In this document: piece by piece, positions 1-8,515 of the stretch
How the letters are laid out: each line of letters starts with the position of its first letter
How positions within the stretch are numbered: position 1 is the first letter of the stretch
DNA from: Plantago elongata
Lineage: Eukaryota; Streptophyta; Magnoliopsida; Lamiales; Plantaginaceae
Assembly: GCA_036897095.1 (NCBI GenBank)
Contig: JAYMSP010003219.1
Coordinates: forward strand, 1-20,615
Reading direction: 5' to 3'
DNA length: 20,615 nt
Translations under genes and position numbers: made by a program
Notes under the pieces: model-generated
Database searches by the model: none
Told to the model about the DNA's origin: nothing
Seen by the model: the letters and a program-made list of their open reading frames with translations, nothing else

Positions 1-2036
1 AAATATGTCCTTGACTTACCGTTATACCAATAACTTTGTGCTCTACCAATTGCAGATTGGCTAAAACAATGCAAACATGTTGCTTGGCAAAGTTCAGGCC
101 AATATAGAAGAATGTGAAAATTATATGCATAGCCACCGGGCTTCCTCTACACATGAGTTCAACGCATTAAAATTTTCTTCCATCATGGATCTCATTATAA
201 ACATTTGTTTAGAAAATTTCAAGAAACTTTTGAACACCACAAAATTGAAGATAAATATCCACTAGTGGATTTAACATTCTTGAAATTAGAGATTCATTTT
301 GCATCTGTATACCGTTCTAGAACAACATGATATCTTGTATACTGCAGCCACAATCATGAGAAAATCTTAAAGTACTTCAGTACTCTTATTATAACCTTCA
401 ATGACTAACTCCTCGATTTTTCGTGTAACAGCTCAGTTTACTTACAACACATGCAAGATCAAGTCTTGTGCAATTCATCATACACATTATGATTTCAATT
501 ATCCTAGAGTATTATCAACATGAGACACTCCAAAGACAATGTTTTTCGCAACATGAACACTTGGTTCTAGTGAATTTCTAGCTGTTTCAATGCCATCCTT
601 GTTGATTTTCTCAAGAATCATGTCCACATAGTGAAACTTATTCAACATGAACACATAGGTGTTCTAATGACATGAATTACACAAGTTACATCGGTTGCAC
701 CCATGTCTTTCATATGAAATCTGGATTTTAACATATCCTTCGTAGGTTTGGCCATTTTATCATCACTCCCAATAATAAGCATACAATCAACATAAAGACA
801 TAAAATGACTATGTAAACACATTTGTCAGTTTATTCTTCATTTATGTAAACACATTTGTCACTTTTGTTAATGACTTGTTGTCCATCATGGCATTATCAA
901 TCACTCATGCAACTGCTTAAAGTGCTTGTCACAAGCCCCACAAAGGCTTCACCAATTTACAAACCTCATTTTCCTGATGGAATGCAAAAAACCCTCCAGT
1001 TTGTTCCATTTAAATCCGTTCTTTAAATTACCATTTCGAAAAACGGTACTTTCATCTATCAGATGAACTTCAAGATTTCGCAAAGAAGCAAACACAATTA
1101 TCATCCTAAAGGATGTTAATCTCGACACATGATAATATGTCTTAACTTATCAATAGTTCCATCAAGCTTCAATTTTCACTTGAAAATCCACTTGTAACCT
1201 ATCGGTTAACTTCCTAAGGAAGATCCACTAATGATAGCTTCTTTCCACATGGGTCCTTCTATTGAGGTCACAACCTCTTGAGAACTTTGATGTTTACTTT
1301 CAAGCATTAAAGTAGTCAAGTACTCACGACCCAATCTCTTTTTTTTTTCTTTTGTGTTTCCTCATATGTCAATTTATTAGAGTTGGTAGCAACATCTTCT
1401 AACTTTTTACATGGAAACACTTCCTAAAAAATGAATCATTCCATTATCACGTCCTTGTGTATGTCAGAAATTTCGAAATTTCACCACAAGAATCGATATA
1501 GAATGTAAGTTTTCATGCCACAACAAATAAGGGCTCTCATACTTTTGCTTTTAAAAACTTGTCAAAAATGTGGATAGCTTTCAAGTAAACTTTCCCTCAC
1601 ATTCCTTGGTTCATCCCATAAGCAATCAACATGGCATTACTTAATTTCTTGTGAAGTGCCAATTCATCGTTATGCCATGTTTGGTTGAAGTGAGTAATGA
1701 ACACAACTCATGCACAAAAAGCACACAAATATTCAAGTAGTGAAACATATTTCCCCACACAACTACTCCTCATCACTTTAACCCTTTTGTTGAGCTCATT
1801 CTCAACTTCATTTTTATACAGATCATAACTCCTCTATTTATCCATCTTTACTTTTGATAAGTTACACTAAACTAAATCTTTGTGCAATCATTTATAAAAT
1901 TAATGACAATCATGTTAACCACACACATTAGATTTAATTTGAAATCATACACAAATATATGAATTAATTAAATCAAGCGGTCCAATTTTCTTTCAACATA
2001 TTGAAAAGAACTTGTCATCATTACTTTTTCACATAA
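1..2036 (-). pseudogene. Copia pol remnant: integrase, reverse transcriptase and RNase H
   Basis: Conceptual translation of the minus strand gives recognisable copia motifs in several frames. Integrase-like text includes VENELNKRVKVMRS and KLSNAMLIAYGMN (about 1620-1830). Reverse transcriptase text includes EVHLIDESTVFRNGN, WNKLEGFFAFHQENEVCKLV (about 950-1070) and the active-site box at 777-794, which reads YVDCML where the family has YVDDML. MLKSRFHMKDMGA follows at about 700-750. The RNase H side shows TRLDLACVVSKLSCYT (about 430-480), MEENFNALNSCVEEARWL and, at the window edge, QSAIGRAQSYWYNGKSR. Stops occur throughout. Functionally this region once encoded the integration and cDNA-synthesis enzymes of the element. 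The short plus-strand reading frame at 77-265 is antisense to it and meaningless. Confidence 0.88.
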
Positions 2037-2045
2037 TAAAACTCT
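2037..2045. repeat. 9-bp target-site duplication, left copy
   Basis: TAAAACTCT directly abuts the left end of the MULE. The identical 9-mer is at 3641-3649. Confidence 0.92.
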
Positions 2046-2434
2046 GGGCGAATTACATCTACCACCCTTGTTAGATTCGTTTATTACAGATGGCTACCAC
2101 CCAGATCAACAATGACATGCAAGTCCTAGTAGATAAAAATCAATTACATCCAGGTTCACGAATTTGACTTTTGGCGACCTTAAACCCGAAAAAGTCATTT
2201 TTGCCCCTGTTTGAATTTTAGATTTTGCATTTGGCCAAACAGCCTTAAGTTGACGATTGCCACGTGAGGATCACATGACGACCTGGATTTAATTGATTTG
2301 GTTTATCCGGTACTTACCCGTAATTAATTTAGTTACTGTTACTTTCAAAAAAATAGCCGTTGGAAGGGAGAATTGGTGCTATTTAAACACAAAAAACAGT
2401 CCATATTGGCCTCTTATTTCAGATTTAATAACAG
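2046..2434 (+). repeat. Left terminal inverted arm of the MULE
   Basis: The arm has two matching blocks: an outer one (2046 to about 2115) pairing with about 3571-3640, and an inner one (2281-2434) pairing with 3351-3501 at roughly 90 percent identity by eye. Between them, 2116-2280 has no counterpart of similar length in the other arm. It begins with an extra copy of CAATTACATCCAGGT (2141-2155), which is the inverted complement of the start of the inner block, so the arm looks like it has partially duplicated ends. Confidence 0.85.
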
Positions 2435-3063
2435 AAGTTCGAAACTTCTGGGGGTTTTAAAACGAATTTAAGAGTTCTGTGGCAAAACTGTAATTACGAT
2501 AACCTATCAATTCACCACACAAGTCCCAGGAGAGAATTAAACTCTCTAAAGACAGTCCTTGAGTTTCTGAAAATCTCACATTCGGTCCCTGTAACATATC
2601 GAATCTTTGAAATCGTTCGATGTCGATTTCTGAGGCAATCAACGAGTTTGAAACCTTGTTCTAAACGTTATCAAACATCAAGCTTGTTCGATTCATCATC
2701 CAAGATGACGAATCGAAAAGCCAATCGCGATTCTTGCTGTTCGTCTCCTTTTTTCCGATTTCGATCTCCGTTCAAAACTCCGGCTACTCGTCGCGACTCT
2801 AATCACGATTTGAGTCTCCGACAATTCGATCTGATTCCATTCATTATTCGCGTATCTAAATGCTTTTGAACAACGATGAATCGATTCGGATGGGCAAAGG
2901 AGAATCTGTGAAGCTTAGTATAGTCGCCATCAATGGCGGCCAGAGCTTCACGAACTCCACAGTCATCCATGGCGATCGATTCGAGAATCTCTAGGTCGAT
3001 TTAATCCGATTGGGTCTAACCCAGTTCGTATTGGTACATAAATTATGAACAGGTTGAGGAAGA

Positions 3064-3261
3064 ACAGGGAAGAACAATTAAACAGAAAACCCAATTCAAT
3101 TTTGGGAGAACGAACAGGAAGGACAGGGAAGAACAATTAAACACAAAAAACAGTCCAAAGAAGAAGAAGACGGAATCGCGCCTGTTAACAACACAGTCCC
3201 CGAGACGGAAGAAGAAGACGGAATCGCGAAGAGTTATTAGGAATAAGGAGACGGAATCGCT
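3064..3261 (+). repeat. Purine-rich internal repeats of the MULE
   Basis: A 26-bp unit starting ACAGGGAAGAACAATTAAAC occurs at 3064-3089 and again at 3123-3148 with one mismatch (59-bp period). The second copy runs into AACACAAAAAACAGTCCA, which is also part of the inner terminal arms (2386-2403 and, inverted, near 3380-3397). The 14-mer AAGACGGAATCGCG follows at 3167-3180 and 3215-3228, with a partial third copy near 3248-3260. These are non-coding subterminal repeats by appearance. Confidence 0.7.
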
Positions 3262-3350
3262 ACAGAAGTAGCCGGAAAAAAGCCCCAGACGGAAGAAGAC
3301 GCAGATGAATGACCACTCGATGAATGCATAACTTAACTAGACACTATAAA

Positions 3351-3640
3351 CTGTAAAAATCTGAAATAAGAGGCCAATATGGACTGTTTTTTGTGTTAAA
3401 ATAGCACCAATTCTCCCTTCCAACGGCTAGGTTTTTGAAAATAACGGTAACTACATAATTACGGGTAAGTACCGGATAAACCAAATCAATTACATCCAGG
3501 TCCTAAGGCCGTGTTTGGATTGCAAGACAAATGAATAGTGAATTAAGCTGATCAACGCAAATGGACCTAGATATAATTGTTGATCTAAGTGGACCCATCT
3601 GCAACATGTGCATCTAACAGGGGGTATATGTAATTATCCC
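3351..3640 (-). repeat. Right terminal inverted arm of the MULE
   Basis: The inner block 3351-3501 is the reverse complement of 2281-2434, with scattered mismatches and 1-2 base indels. The outer block, about 3571-3640, is the reverse complement of 2046-2115. The spacer 3502-3570 contains GGCCGTGTTTGGATT and differs from the left-arm spacer, so the two arms have diverged by insertion or exchange and not only by point mutation. Confidence 0.85.
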
Positions 3641-3649
3641 TAAAACTCT
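3641..3649. repeat. 9-bp target-site duplication, right copy
   Basis: TAAAACTCT directly abuts the right end of the MULE and is identical to 2037-2045. Confidence 0.92.
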
Positions 3650-4060
3650 ACTCTTGAGTTAGACATCTATGTGAAACGTTGGTTAAAATTTCATGTTAAT
3701 TAAATTTCTCAAAGTATCATAATTAACATTTTCAAGTCTACCATAACATGAGTCAAAAGACTCAAACAAGTGTACGCGTAGAATTCATAGCTTTTTCATT
3801 CGCTTTGTTGTTAACAACCATTGTGATTTTGAACATGCCTTAGGTGAATAAACCTTGGTCAACATAGACATAGTTCATGGTCAAAGTGACCTTAATAGGG
3901 CTCAAACAAAAGACATATGTCATACTTGATCAGGAGAGTATACAATTAAATTCCCCATAATTTTATTATAACACTTTGTTTAGAGAAAACTTGAGCCAAT
4001 ATGTCATTTTAAAATCACCTTTCCATGATCCTGATGTCATAGGAATTCTCCATGTACAAC
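3650..4060 (-). pseudogene. Copia GAG-pre-integrase region, upstream side of the MULE insertion
   Basis: Minus-strand translation continues the interrupted copia polyprotein. KVTLTMNYVYVDQGLFT, GMFKITMVVNNKANEKAMNS and VNYDTLRNLINMKF (about 3690-3890) correspond in order to the region just before integrase in copia elements of plants. The reading then passes through the 9-bp duplicated site into MTSSFQYVERKLDRLI at about 1960-2020, on the other side of the MULE. Stops interrupt every frame. Weaker resemblance to protease-side sequence continues to about 4060, beyond which I cannot follow the protein. Confidence 0.75.
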
Positions 4061-4958
4061 TTTTCAACTATCTCATTTCATCCACCTTAGAAAATATAGT
4101 TTGAAAGTACACGTGACTTGTAGTACATACTAGTGCAATGATCCACTCTTTTGGTGTCTAAACGAAAAGGTTTCACCTCATATATAACAATATATAAGAG
4201 GTTCCATAATCAAATGTCCCTCGCCATTTCAATGTTTAAACTCACACTCAAGAGCTTAACAAGTCTCCGTGGTGAGAAAACCCACAAGACCCAACATGGT
4301 CAAATGATATATAATATATTATGTGAAGAATTCACAACTAATCATAATGTATCAACAATACTTTTGAGATATAACCATCAAGATAAACACATTGGTTCTT
4401 TGTACTTGGAACTCAAAATCACAAAAGATTTTTCCAATAATTCCATCACAAAAGAATTGGATTAAAGATCATTTTGAAACATCCCATTAAATGACAATAT
4501 TAATGGTCTACTAAAAAGAGTCTCATGCCTTGTAATTCCAAAAGTATTTTGAATATAAGTAAAAGATTTTCTCATTCATAACCAACAAAAATCAATATCA
4601 AAATCCATTTACATGGCAATTACCACATGCATACTTCTGTTTCTTTGTCTCACAAGAAAGATTTATGTTTCACAAAAAACTTTGAATCCAATGTTCAAAA
4701 ACATACAAAAGCCAATGCAATCATTAAGATTGTAAAATTCGACAAAAGAAGTGTAGTAATTTGAGAATTACCTTCTACATCTCCAACAACTTGCATAACT
4801 CACCAAAGAAAACTTGTTGTTCGAAATCAACTGATTAGCAATTCTTTCTTCTTCTTTTTCTACACAAGAAATTCATAAAATTAATATCTCCAATATCAAA
4901 ACGAGTATAGACTCGAATCCAAATGATAAGAGAATACACTCCATAATTATTTTAAAAT
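4060..4958. other. Expected gag/leader zone of the copia element, no protein recognised
   Basis: Position between the pre-integrase region and the LTR predicts gag and the untranslated leader on the minus strand. I see no zinc knuckle and no convincing gag similarity. A 104-codon open frame on the plus strand (4151-4465) is in the wrong orientation and resembles no family I know. The sequence is AT-rich and heavily mutated. Confidence 0.5.
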
Positions 4959-5755
4959 TGTTGCACGTGATAAGAGAAATTGAAGATATTAGTATATATA
5001 AAATAAATTATAATGCATATGGGAAAAACAGTAATTGAATCATCCCTTTAACCAAATTCAAATTTGAGGCATGTGCTAGCACATTTTCCTTAAAACAATT
5101 ATGTCCTCTCACTACGGTGCTTGAGATATCGTGGAACGCCTGTTTCCCAGGATACAACGGTCGAACCTTAACAACTAACTGCACTTGCTAGATGTTCCTG
5201 ACGAACAAAACTGGAGCCCGAATTATACGAAAGGGGAGAGGGTAAGAAAAAGTTACATAGAGAGAAGAGAAGATGATGGATTTGTTCTACTCTTTTTCAT
5301 TACAAGTGAGACCCTTTTATAGGTGAGGAAATGAGAATGTAACTTCATTCTTCATTATACTAATTGATTACACTATTTTGTAACTTTTGCTCCACTACCT
5401 CCACTACTTCACAAGGATAATCTTGTTACTTATGGAGCAAAAATTACCATGATTAATATTTATAACTTTCATAAGTTACAATTTTTTACTTGAAGCAAAA
5501 GCTTTTAGAAAGTTGAAGTTGTTGAACCAACAAAAACTTAGCTCACAGGGGCTAACCCATTAGAGTTTGACTTGGTTCTAACAATTGTGTGTGAGATTCG
5601 CATGCACCTAGCTACTCACATACTAGTCCACTAATTTCATGTATAAATCTGACTAGGATTTACACTCAACTTACCTTGCTACACAACTTGAACACCAAGT
5701 ATGAGCCAGTAAATTATACATTAGAGACTCAAACAATGTGGGACAAACACATTCA
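4959..5755 (-). repeat. Copia 5' long terminal repeat (approximate)
   Basis: On the minus strand this block has LTR architecture: a TG-type start, a TATA box (5312-5322), a pyrimidine-rich leader and a possible ...CAACA end at 4959. Two starts are plausible. One is TGTTAGAACC at 5583, giving about 625 bp. The other is TGAATGTG at 5755, followed by GTCCCACATTG, a phrase common near the start of plant LTRs, giving about 797 bp. No partner LTR is in the window, so neither end can be proved by comparison. I do not see a standard primer-binding site next to 4959, which weakens the inner boundary. Confidence 0.55.
5312..5322 (-). promoter_or_regulatory. TATA box of the copia LTR
   Basis: The minus strand reads CTATAAAAGGG, a strong plant TATA box. 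It is followed about 30 bases downstream by a CT-rich stretch, near 5260-5280, where transcription of the retroelement would be expected to start. The assignment rests on motif and position only. Confidence 0.55.
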
Positions 5756-5826
5756 ACCTTCTAACTTGAGTATTTTATTCCTCACTAACCCAATATCCAT
5801 TTCGGACAAATAACTATATGTATATA

Positions 5827-5850
5827 TACATACATACATACATACATACA

Positions 5851-5881
<31 letters not shown>

Positions 5882-5900
5882 GTGTGTGTGTGTGTGTGTG
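5827..5900 (+). repeat. Compound microsatellite (TACA)n-(TG)n
   Basis: About 13.5 units of TACA (5827-5880) run directly into ten units of TG (5881-5900). The 60-codon minus-strand frame through it, with runs of HT and YVCM, is a by-product of the repeat. Confidence 0.97.
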
Positions 5901-5996
5901 TTTTATCTTCTTAATTAACAAATAATTAAGAAATAGTTTCAATGTAAATACACATCTCAAGGCATTATTTCCTTCACTTTTTCTCATAATTTCCAA

Positions 5997-6052
5997 TATA
6001 TATACACTTCATCCCTTTCACTCACAAGCGATGTAGGATGTTGGGTATTACA
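5997..6052 (-). repeat. TRIM 3' LTR, truncated
   Basis: Matches the start of the 5' LTR (6452-6397), then similarity stops abruptly at about 5997. The remaining ~146 bp are missing or replaced. Confidence 0.78.
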
Positions 6053-6236
6053 ATCTACCTCCCCTCATAAATTCTCGACGTCCTCGTCGAGCTTTCTTGG
6101 GGGTTGTTTCGATGCCAACCATCCATGCAAGATTGTAGAGGTGGCGCCTACGGCCACAAGAGGTGGCTCCCACTGCGCATACAATGTAGCACTTTATCCC
6201 GCATGACACTTAGTTTTCGCAATTTCGGATCGTCCC

Positions 6237-6248
6237 GCTTTGATACCA
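6237..6248 (-). other. TRIM primer-binding site (tRNA-iMet type)
   Basis: TGGTATCAAAGC on the minus strand differs from the common TGGTATCAGAGC at one base and lies two bases inside the 5' LTR. Confidence 0.8.
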
Positions 6249-6250
6249 TT

Positions 6251-6452
6251 TGGAACGACCCGACCCGTTGGACTGACAATGTTACACATGATTGTTCCAC
6301 CACTCGGTATGATGTTGTCCGCTTTGGACTGGAGCCCGCCCGGATTTATTTTTGAGTTTATCCAAAAGACCTCATACCATAGGAGAGTGGTGGTCTACAT
6401 ATATACCCTTCATCCCTTTCACTCACAAGCGACGTGGGATATTAATACTACA
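6251..6452 (-). repeat. TRIM 5' LTR
   Basis: Complete-looking 202-bp repeat with TG...CA ends. Its first ~56 bases match 6052-5997 with a few substitutions, including GTGAGTGAAAGGGATGAAG in both copies. Confidence 0.8.
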
Positions 6453-7077
6453 ACCTAAGCCAATTTATTAGTCATGTACTTTGAACAAATTTACCACTCA
6501 CACACCCAAAAAAGAACTTGTTTACTCGCATGGCTTACACCATTTTAATCCTTACGCAACTACATCGCACCGAGCTAAGAGCATGATAGGAGTGTATTTT
6601 AATTACTAGTACCTAATTTTCCACTCAACATTAACAAGTTAAATTGAAATTTACAAATTGATACTCTTAATGTTTCATGTAAATGTACTAGCTGGGTTTT
6701 GGGCCTGCGTTAACAGATAGAAAATGTGGCCCATTAACTTCGACTGACTTGGGCTTCAACCGAAATACAATTTTTTTATATATGTATTATTTGCCCTAAC
6801 TATGTTTGTTACAATGCCTAAAGTGTGTACATGCATAGATGTTGTAGACGCCAATAATCCCATTTCAACAATATCTGCTCCTAGGAGGAATATTTTTTGG
6901 GGAATTGTTGAGCAATTTAGACTACAAACACAATCCCGGTTTTAGACATGAAATTTTGATTAGACCGAATTCCCATAAAATAATTCCATCCCAATAAAAA
7001 ATCAAACATGATAATGGTTGACAAATATGGTTGACTTTGCACATTTTCATGGAAACCAAACAACCACTAAAGAAATT
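6453..7077. other. Intergenic AT-rich stretch, nothing recognised
   Basis: No reading frame, repeat or element end stands out. Between about 6690 and 6755 there are GGCCTGCG, GGCCCATTA and GGGCTT motifs of the kind found in plant promoters, but no gene follows on either side, so I do not call a promoter. Confidence 0.6.
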
Positions 7078-7334
7078 CTCCCTCCGTACCTAGTTAAACT
7101 TTCTGTAGGTCCGAGCACAAGTTTAAGATAAAAGTGAATAAAGTAAGAGAGTAGTTACTAAAGTAGAAAAACTAGTGGATAAAGTGAGAGAGATGGTGAT
7201 AAAGTAGGGGAAAAGTTAAATAAAGTAGGAGAGATAATGTATAAAGTAGGAGCGAAAGTTTCTATTTAAGGGAGGAGAAGATGTTGGGACGGACTAAAAT
7301 GGAATACGGGAAGATGAAGTTGGGACGGAGGGAG
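7078..7334. mobile_element. Stowaway-like MITE (Tc1/mariner)
   Basis: The 257-bp element begins CTCCCTCCGTACC and ends GGGACGGAGGGAG, the signature terminal inverted repeats of plant Stowaway elements. TA follows the right end (7335-7336), as expected for the TA duplication, while the left flank reads TT and has probably mutated. The interior has repeated AAAGTAGG/AAAGTGAGAGAG motifs, common in this class, and no coding capacity. Confidence 0.9.
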
Positions 7335-7669
7335 TAAGTAGTTATTCGGTATGATAATTTTCTTTTAGTTGATAAATAGTAATTGAATTAAAAGTGAGAT
7401 GTTAAAAATGATTTTGGAATCTAGTTAATTCTCTTAACATGTGATTGTTACATAAAGTGTGTGAAAAATGATTTGATATATGTAAGAATGAATCAATATA
7501 TTGACGTTTTTAATATTATTTTATTAATTTTGATGTGTTTAGTAGGTTTTACGTTATTATTATATTTAAAAATGTAAATAGAAGTAAAATTGGGTTATGA
7601 ATGTTGAGTGGAGCAACAAGTGAATCAAAACGTACATTTAATTTTAAACTGCAATGAATATACTTTACC
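7335..7669. other. AT-rich spacer between Stowaway MITE and LINE 3' end
   Basis: I see no recognisable feature. The 60-codon minus-strand frame at 7549-7731 crosses the LINE poly(A) and is not a gene. Confidence 0.6.
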
Positions 7670-7824
7670 TTTTTTTGAATCGAGTATACTTTCATTATCC
7701 CAAAAATAAATACAAAGCATAAGGCGATCAAGAGCGATTCGGCCTAGAAACGTCATTGAGAAAAGAGCTAAGCAAGCTAAACTATCAATAGGCTACCAAC
7801 ATGGGATCGAAGCTCAGGAGTTTT
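7670..7824 (-). other. LINE 3' untranslated region and short poly(A)
   Basis: The minus strand reads from the ORF2 stop through TTTGGGATAATGAAAG to a run of seven A residues (complement of 7670-7676), the expected 3' end of an L1-type insertion. Confidence 0.7.
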
Positions 7825-8515
7825 TCATGCTCTATAAAAAATACTATCAATAACTTTCCTAGCAATGTGTCAACTATCTGGGTTACCAGGACTAGTATCA
7901 AAACAAGTAGCATTCCTAAACAACCAAGTCTCGTAAATGATTTCGGTAAAAGCTAGTTTAACGAACTTGGCACGCTAACCCTTATCACGAGTAGTTCCTA
8001 AGATCCATAATAACTCCACATTCCATATACGAGGTGTATGTGGAGATCCCATCCAGTGCAGCACAGTCTTCCAAAACCCGAAGGTAAGATCACAATCAAA
8101 CAACAAATGGCATTGAGTTTCAATCTCCGTACAAAAGCAGCACTTCGGGTTCTGTAACATTCCAAACTGAACAAGTCTCTCCTTGGTGGATAACCGATTC
8201 TGGCAAGCTAACCAAGTCACGAATTGTGCTCTAGCACGCGCCATGTTCATGTTGAAAAGCGTGCGCCATGGCACCACCCGTGACCCTGCAATTCCCGATA
8301 GACGAGGCCGGTTATGAACTTTGGAAGTACTAACATAGCATTCCAGCTTGGATTATTAAGGGTAAATTGTTGGCACTTGAGAATTCCTTTAAAAATCCAC
8401 GAGCATTAATTAGGTACATCTGCACGCATCACCCTATCTTGCAACATATAATAAATATGAACCCACTTGACCCGGAGGTTGTCCTGTTTACCGCAAAGAT
8501 TCCAAATCAACTTCA
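7825..8515 (-). pseudogene. ORF2 C-terminal zf-RVT region
   Basis: The segment MVPWRTLFNMNMARARAQFV, RLSTKERLVQFG and NPKCCFCTEIETQCHLLFDC (8277-8100) matches the reverse-transcriptase zinc-binding domain that ends ORF2 in plant LINEs: C-x2-C followed by H-L-x-F-x-C, with FWKTVLHWMG behind it. The final piece (FVKLAFTEIIYETWLFRNAT, about 7950-7890) is in another frame and runs to the TGA at 7827-7825. Confidence 0.85.

Larger units (their letters stand above)
2046..3640. mobile_element. Non-autonomous Mutator-like element (MULE) inserted in the copia element
   Basis: The element begins GGGCGAATTACAT and ends with the complement of GGGATAATTACAT, so both termini start with GGG, as many MULEs do. 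Long imperfect inverted arms occupy both sides (2046-2434 and 3351-3640). A 9-bp direct duplication, TAAAACTCT, flanks the ends exactly (2037-2045 and 3641-3649), the length typical of Mutator insertions. The copia integrase reading resumes on both sides, which confirms a clean insertion. The ~915-bp interior is less AT-rich than its surroundings and contains no transposase, so movement would depend on an enzyme supplied elsewhere. The perfect duplication suggests that it inserted more recently than the copia element it interrupts. Confidence 0.9.
1..5755 (-). mobile_element. Degenerate Ty1/copia LTR retrotransposon, 3' part cut by window edge
   Basis: Read on the minus strand, this stretch carries remnants in the order expected of a Ty1/copia element: a 5' LTR-like block (about 4959-5755), an unrecognisable gag zone (about 4060-4958), the GAG-pre-integrase region (3650-4060), integrase (about 1600-2036), reverse transcriptase (about 490-1300) and RNase H (1-480). 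Integrase before reverse transcriptase is the copia order and excludes Ty3/gypsy. The 3' end and 3' LTR lie outside the window to the left. A 1.6-kb MULE interrupts the element at 2046-3640. Numerous stops and frameshifts show that this is an old, dead copy. The element class is well supported. The right boundary (5583 or 5755) is uncertain. Confidence 0.85.
5997..6452 (-). mobile_element. TRIM-like small LTR retrotransposon, 3' LTR truncated
   Basis: On the minus strand a 202-bp LTR (6452 to 6251) starts TGTAGTATTAATATCCCACG and ends CGTTCCA. Two bases later TGGTATCAAAGC (6248-6237) matches the plant initiator-tRNA-Met primer-binding site at 11 of 12 positions. A ~198-bp non-coding interior ends in a purine tract (complement of 6055-6066, GAGGGGAGGTAG) just before TGTAATACCC at 6052, which opens the 3' LTR. 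Only about 56 bp of that LTR remain (5997-6052). The tiny interior without gag-pol and the short LTRs define a terminal-repeat retrotransposon in miniature. The two plus-strand reading frames over 6104-6458 are incidental. Confidence 0.8.

Noticed and set aside
77..265. 62-codon plus-strand open frame
   Set aside because: It is antisense to copia RNase H remnants that read convincingly on the minus strand.
2457..2869. Two short open frames inside the MULE (minus 2457-2642, plus 2648-2869)
   Set aside because: No recognisable domain, low-complexity Ser/Arg-rich or ordinary content, and located in the non-coding interior of a non-autonomous element.
4151..4465. 104-codon plus-strand open frame
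   Set aside because: It lies opposite to the copia gag zone, resembles no family and has no promoter context or upstream exon.
5814..5996. 60-codon minus-strand frame with HT and YVCM runs
   Set aside because: Created by translation of the TACA/TG microsatellite.
6104..6458. Two overlapping plus-strand frames (83 and 72 codons)
   Set aside because: They lie across the TRIM interior and LTR on the opposite strand, and that LTR structure explains the region.
6690..6760. GGCCCA/TGGGCC-type motifs resembling plant promoter site II elements
   Set aside because: No gene starts nearby on either strand, and single short motifs are expected by chance.
7655..7700. GAATATACTTTA and GAGTATACTTTC flanking the LINE poly(A) as a target-site duplication
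   Set aside because: One copy lies inside the LINE 3' untranslated region, and no matching copy is found at the 5' end near 12600.
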